This document shows, one piece after another, positions 59,502-64,000 of a stretch of DNA of 64,000 nt. Below the pieces are notes generated by a model, which saw only the letters and a list, made by a program, of their open reading frames with translations, ran no database searches and was not told the DNA's origin. The stretch spans positions 62,001 to 126,000 of the forward strand of contig RSEE01000015.1 in the NCBI GenBank assembly GCA_003971905.1. Reading direction: 5' to 3'. The stretch is from Moniliella sp. 'wahieum'. Its lineage: Eukaryota > Basidiomycota > Moniliellomycetes > Moniliellales > Moniliellaceae. The position numbers and the translations under genes are program-made. The first letter of the stretch is position 1. Each line of letters opens with the position of its first letter.

Positions 59502-60112
59502 TTACTCGTGGTGGCCGTGCTTGAGAATGCCTTCCTTGGAGGACAAATAGTGGTTGGTCTCCTTGGACCAGTTCAGCAGACCGTAGTAAAGCAGGCCCGC
59601 TGGGACCACAGCCCAGCCTGACGGCTGGCACGAATGACGAACCACTTCGCGTGGTCACGGAACATGTGGCGGGTGATGCTGACCTGGTTGGGCGACAAGG
59701 CTGACAGCAAAGCAGGTTAGCAGACAGAATTGCTGAAAGAGAAGGATCTTAAGCGTGGTAACGGGACATGCGGAGCGCGGTAGTATAGGACGGGGGCCTC
59801 AACAAAGGCGTCGATCCATCGCCACGCGCGTGGCGCCGGTGGCAAGTGGATGGGGGAGGGTAAACAACGTACTGTACGTGATGATACCACGCTGGGCCTG
59901 GCCCAACCTGGCCATAGCCAGAGATGTTGCCCCACCAGCCGAGCTAGGGATAGAGCAGCGCAAGGAGCACCGAAAAAGCAAGTGGAAACAAAGAGCACGG
60001 AAGGTCAACGACTGCTGCCTGCAGCAGGGCCAAGACAGGGAGAGGTACACACCCATTTGACGTACTTGGGCGCGGGCGGGCCGCCGCTGAGGGTGGGCTT
60101 GGAGGGCTGCAT
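59502..60112 (-). CDS. QCR8: Ubiquinol-cytochrome c reductase subunit 8 (QCR8), mitochondrial complex III
   Basis: Small complex III subunit next to cytochrome b. Exon 1 (MQPSKPTLSGGPPAPKY) starts at 60112. A first intron ends near 59950 before GWWGNISGYGQVGPGAQRGI, with the conserved WWG and QRGI-TY blocks. A second intron runs from 59872 (GTACGT) to about 59701 (TGTCAG). Exon 3 gives LSPNQVSITRHMFRDHAKWF, a membrane segment AGLWVPAGLLYYGLLNWSKE and NHYLSSKEGILKHGHHE before the stop at 59502-59504, the pattern of QCR8 C-termini. The exact 5' splice site of intron 1 is unclear (GTACGT within the KYV codons, or GTGTGT just after). One base is missing in the membrane segment near 59610. Confidence 0.82.
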
Positions 60113-61231
60113 GGTCACTGGCAGAGGAGGTCTGGGCAGAGATGGCAAGAGAAAAACACCGGACGCCGCGCAGCTTGATGAGCGCAGCCGAGCAGAGCAG
60201 CCTTCCGGTTGATCCCGACGGGACACAAGGGCACTAGGACTGGGGTCACCGGTCACTAGTCACTAGTCACTGGTCAGTACCATTACTGAGTTGCAGAACC
60301 CTACTACTTATTAATGTTTGCCCCCCACCAAGATTTCAAGCTTGCTCTCGAGAAATTCAACGTTCAACGTTCAGCCCGCCATTTCTATGTCCAAACATCA
60401 ATATGCGCGTCTCCCCACCACCTTGACGAGGTGCTAATCCCCGTCTTGCCCCATGGTTTGCATGAGTGGCGAGGGTAAGAACAATGTCGCTACGTTAATT
60501 CGCTTCACACTGTGAGAGGATCGATGACGGGAACCAGCCCGTGATTTACTGCACCGAAGGATAACGATTGTTGTTACCACAAAAAACGTAAAAAACGAGG
60601 AGGAGAATATATAAATTAGGGTGTGCAGCGTATGTGGATGGCACAGTTGAGTGGATATCAAGCCCCCCTCTGCTCCCCAACCATCAAGCCCCAAAAATCA
60701 CCTCGCAGACGTTGGTTGGAGAAAACCAAAAGCCACGACGCCACTCAAACAGTTGTGCCAAACCACAAAACGTATATAAAGATCAAACGAATGAGGACCG
60801 ACAGTGAGGCGAAAAGGGAGAAGGGTGGAGCTTGAGGGCAACTGTTAATAAGATCGAGAGGGCATCCTGCGATTCCATCCAAGACCAGAGTGTAACCACA
60901 AACAACCACCACTGTCCTTGAGTTGCACGCTAGGCAAGACCAAGACCAAGTGCGCGCAAGACAACAATGTGGGCCGCCTGGGCTGCGAAAAACGTGGTAG
61001 TGAGCGCGATCTCCTCAGACAATGAAGTTGGCCACGTGGATGGGGAAAGAGATTTTGGGAGCGACATTGGTGAAGGAGTGGCAGCCAAATTAGTTGACTC
61101 GCTTGGCACTGGAATGGGCGACAATTGGGGAAATGTAGCGAGGACACAGTCAATGCAGGTCGGGCTGACAACCTCTGTCTTCATCGTCGTCGGAAAGGTC
61201 GCTCCCGGTACAGCCGGTTCCAAGTGGCGAG
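60113..61231. other. Intergenic region, 1.1 kb
   Basis: QCR8 promoter and 3' flank of the Ser/Pro-rich gene. TCACTAG tandem copies at 60251-60275 and TTCAACG copies at 60355-60373. AT-rich between 60540 and 60830. No gene or RNA recognised. Confidence 0.5.
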
Positions 61232-63805
61232 TCAGATATCGTCCAGCTCATCCTCAGTGCGGTACTTGTCATAACCGGAGGCAGAGGGTGAGCATTGGAA
61301 TGAAGTGAGGTGGGCGAATCAAGTCCCCGCCCGTTCCGTGCAGACCAAGATGAAGACCAACTTGGAAGGCTCATATTGTCCCCAGGACGATACCACATTC
61401 GCTGGTCCGGATCAAACCGCATGGACCCCCACGAAGTCAAAGGACCGTCAATACCTGGCGGGGACATTTGGGGCTGGAAACAGACCCAGTTGACTTGCGC
61501 CTTTGAACGATCCCATCGTCACAGACCCCCGTGATTGTTGCCTATTAGGCTCAACAAGACTGTTGGCACGCGAAGGTCCTGTGCCCAGGGGCTGGTTCAA
61601 CCCATCATCTGTCCAGGCCAACAGGCTGTGACGAGACGGAATGTCGTGGGCCAAAACATAGGACGAAGACGACGTGGGTGACCTCGCTTCACTTTCGGCT
61701 TCGGCTTCCGAAGAATGGACGCGGTTAAAGAGAGGGCTCAGTCCTCCAGCTGTATTTGCGATGTAGGAGCTGCGCTATTGGGCGTAACAAAACCCGATTG
61801 GGAGGTCGAAATGCTCAACCTGGTAAATGCAGTCGGCGTCCCAGGGGTACGCGTTGAGTCACCGGACTGGGCACTCCCATCACGGACCAGAGGGATACAG
61901 GGTGTTACCACTGTATTATTGTTGAGCTGTACCGGACGGTCAAAGGGGTGGGACCGAGAACAGTATCGTCAGATTGATGATGTGGATGAACTACCGTCGC
62001 AGAAGAAGAAGGGCGAGCGACAGCTGGTTGTAAGTCAACCCATTGGGTATCGTTCGGAGAAGCTACGCGTGTAGTCCCAGGCAGACTGTTCCGACGCATG
62101 CATCGTACATCAGATCGTGCAATTCGCTTTTCTCGTATTTCCGACCAATCCGCCCAGGCATCCACCATAGGGGGACAGAAGGATGGCGCTTCCAACTTGA
62201 TCCCCAACGGTTTGCATGTGGGGGTTGAAGCAAAGAAAGTGGGTGCTCAACATGGATTGAACTGTGGGCAGTGTTTGGGGCCGCGATGTGGTCATCAGAG
62301 GAATGATCCAGATACCAAACGTAGATCCCGCTTCCGAACCTGCTCTCACCCTCGGAGTCGGTGGAGGAGGGAGAGAAACTAGTCCAGAACCAACGCCGGA
62401 CGTATGGCCAAGCGAGGGCAAAAACTTGTCATATGATGAACTTGTAGTAAAGCCCTCGGACGAATGACGTTTGGAGAGGCTGTTGCTTCTGTGGTGTGCA
62501 ATAGTCTGACAGAGGAAGAGGGGGGATCTAACCCATTGCGAAGGACACCTCCTGGTCCTCCAAATCGTGCCATGACACGGGCGGAACGGAACCTTTCGTG
62601 ATCTTCCGATCGCAGTTTGAGAAGCGGAACATGCATCTTCTCCACTTTCGCCCATCTCTGGTGGGGATGGGTTATCGGGTGGGTCACGCGTTGGAGCGGA
62701 GATGAGAAAGACGATCGGGTTGGTTGAAGTTGAGGGCTAGGAATGCTCCACTTGGTAGTGAGAATGGCCAGAGACGTTCACCGAGACCGTATCCGGTTCT
62801 CCACCAGCAGAAGACGAGATGGATAGTTGGGTAGAGGAGAGGAACTAGGTTGCCTTCCCCTGAGCCAGGAGGGGGATCGATCTCCCGCCCTCAGGTCAGC
62901 CAACACACTCTTGGGGGCGAGGCCGATGCCGTCGAATGCGTGATAAAAAGTTTGATCTCCGGATATGGGCTCGCATCTCCACTGTTGCTATTGGTTCGAC
63001 CCAAAAGATGGGCAAATCGTTCTTGCGCGATAAGGCAGGCGGCCTCTTATTAGGCAGCGTTCGGTCCGATGCGCCATGGAGATGGGGAAACTTGCCAAAG
63101 GGAGAGTCGGCCGAGGCGCTGTAGTTGTGACCAACATTAGACCAGGGCCGGTCAATTGATATGCTTGCGGCTCTTGTTGGCCGCTTGCTCGTTGCCGCCG
63201 CCCCAGTCGTGCTGGGTTGCACCCCGTTGGCTGTGTAGGAGGTAACAGGGTTCGATCCAGAACCAGACGCAAGGGGCCAGACAAGGTGCGTCTGCGCCTT
63301 GAACGACGGTGTTCGGAGAGGAGGGGGGTTCCATGAGGGTCAGGATTCTGGAGAATGGGCTCTCTGCCTTCCCGGGCCGAAGAGGGGGCTAAAATCAAAC
63401 GATCCTGATCCAGCGCCGTCTTGAGCAGTGGCATGGGGCACCGCTTGGCCCATAATGTCATTCACTATTCGACTGGAGCGGGCACCCGTGCTTAGACTGT
63501 TCGAGTCGGCCAGTTCCTCAAACGCATCCGACGGCGAGGTGGTAAGTGAGCTGGAGTGTGGCGCTGCGACCGGATTAGAAGGAGTCTTCCGCGATTCGGC
63601 GTGCTCGGTGCAGGGAGATGGAATAGAGGCGGAGAAATGAGAGGGTGCCGGGGACGAGCTTCATTGCGTCCATATGACAGAAAAGCGACGTGTGGCCGAA
63701 GGGGCCTCTTCCCCGAGAAAGCAGAGGAGACAGAGGAGGCGGATGAAGCAGAGGAGGCAGAAGAGACGAGTGTGGTGGTAGCAGATAAGCGCGATCAACG
63801 TTCAT
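61232..63805 (-). CDS. Ser/Pro-rich, largely disordered protein of unknown function
   Basis: I do not recognise the family with confidence. Protein-like text is continuous over about 2.5 kb on the minus strand but changes frame often. Possible start MNVDRAYLLPPHSSLLPPLL at 63805. Ser/Pro-rich blocks follow: FSASIPSPCTEHAESRKTPS, SRIVNDIMGQAVPHATAQDG, HSPESRPSWNPPPLRTPSFK, YSASADSPFGKFPHLHGASD, ARFGGPGGVLRNG, DAWADWSEIREKRIARSD. Near the C-terminus is MRFDPDQRMWYRPGD, and the end is YDKYRTEDELDDI followed by TGA at 61232-61234. The M-x-FDP-xxx-W motif plus an acidic tail recalls Byr4/Bfa1-type mitotic-exit proteins, but the rest of that family's signature was not found. Confidence 0.5.
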
Positions 63806-64000
63806 CGTACGTTCAACCCGCGCTCCGCTCGGGGCAGAGCATGTTCCACCCAACAGCGCGCACGCCGCCAGACGCTGCCCCTTGCCCCGCACCATCCAGA
63901 TCCTGGACTGCCCCCACCCCCTGTCGTTGGGCCTGTGTCACATGTCACATGTCACATTCTATAACTAGTAACTGCCCCTTAATTGAAGCTTCCAAGATGA
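63806..64000. other. Window end, upstream of the Ser/Pro-rich gene
   Basis: Presumed promoter. Contains three tandem TGTCACA units at about 63935-63957. No other feature. Confidence 0.4.

Overview
The window is nuclear DNA of a GC-rich filamentous or yeast-like fungus, most likely a basidiomycete (Ustilaginomycotina-like is a guess). The evidence is the gene set: a cytoplasmic hybrid histidine kinase with HAMP repeats (Nik1/Os-1 type), fungal-type prolyl-tRNA synthetase with an N-terminal editing-like domain, Pol5, QCR8, ATP synthase subunit e, NudE, a vacuolar-type fasciclin protein, a yeast-type membrane casein kinase I, and DDX41, which is absent from budding yeast. Introns are few, short (about 45-95 nt), start GTAxGT or GTGCGC and carry CTRAC/CTGAC branch points. 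Genes lie singly on both strands, often head-to-head, with gaps of 0.3-2.6 kb.

Layout. 1-4 kb: 5' part of histone H2A.Z (minus) and a CYSTM-type Gln/Tyr/Cys-rich small protein (plus). 4-9 kb: long-chain acyl-CoA synthetase (minus) and a BAR-SH3 protein (plus). 9-15 kb: a MAK/Ime2-like kinase, a small two-helix membrane protein, gamma-tubulin complex component 4, then a candidate tRNA-Phe. 15.8-20.4 kb: the HAMP-repeat histidine kinase (minus). 21-25 kb: tRNA-Gln, an unrecognised low-complexity gene, casein kinase I (minus). 25.7-29.6 kb: Pol5/MYBBP1A; then tRNA-Met (minus). 30-34 kb: fasciclin membrane protein. 34-38.5 kb: DDX41 (minus) and prolyl-tRNA synthetase (plus). 39-41 kb: secreted six-hairpin glycosidase. 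42-44 kb: ATP synthase beta (minus). 44.3-46 kb: candidate LTR-element relic. 46-52 kb: two-RRM protein, DNA polymerase epsilon subunit B (minus), ATP synthase subunit e, NAC beta. 53.5-57 kb: two divergently transcribed paralogues of secreted tandem double-psi beta-barrel proteins. 57-60 kb: NudE and QCR8 (both minus). 61-64 kb: a long Ser/Pro-rich gene (minus).

Nearly every conserved gene is interrupted by one or more single-base indels, usually a base lost from a short homopolymer, with the protein homology continuing in the next frame. Because this hits essential genes (ATP2, ProRS, NAC, CK1, DDX41) it is best read as uncorrected long-read assembly error, not mass pseudogenisation. CDS entries below therefore give gene spans, not clean open frames.

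Most of the content is housekeeping (translation, DNA replication, respiration, microtubule organisation, signalling). The least ordinary items are the inverted pair of tandem-DPBB secreted proteins, a pair of perfect back-to-back hairpins at 9.13 kb, dispersed short tandem motifs in intergenic DNA, and two uncharacterised genes.
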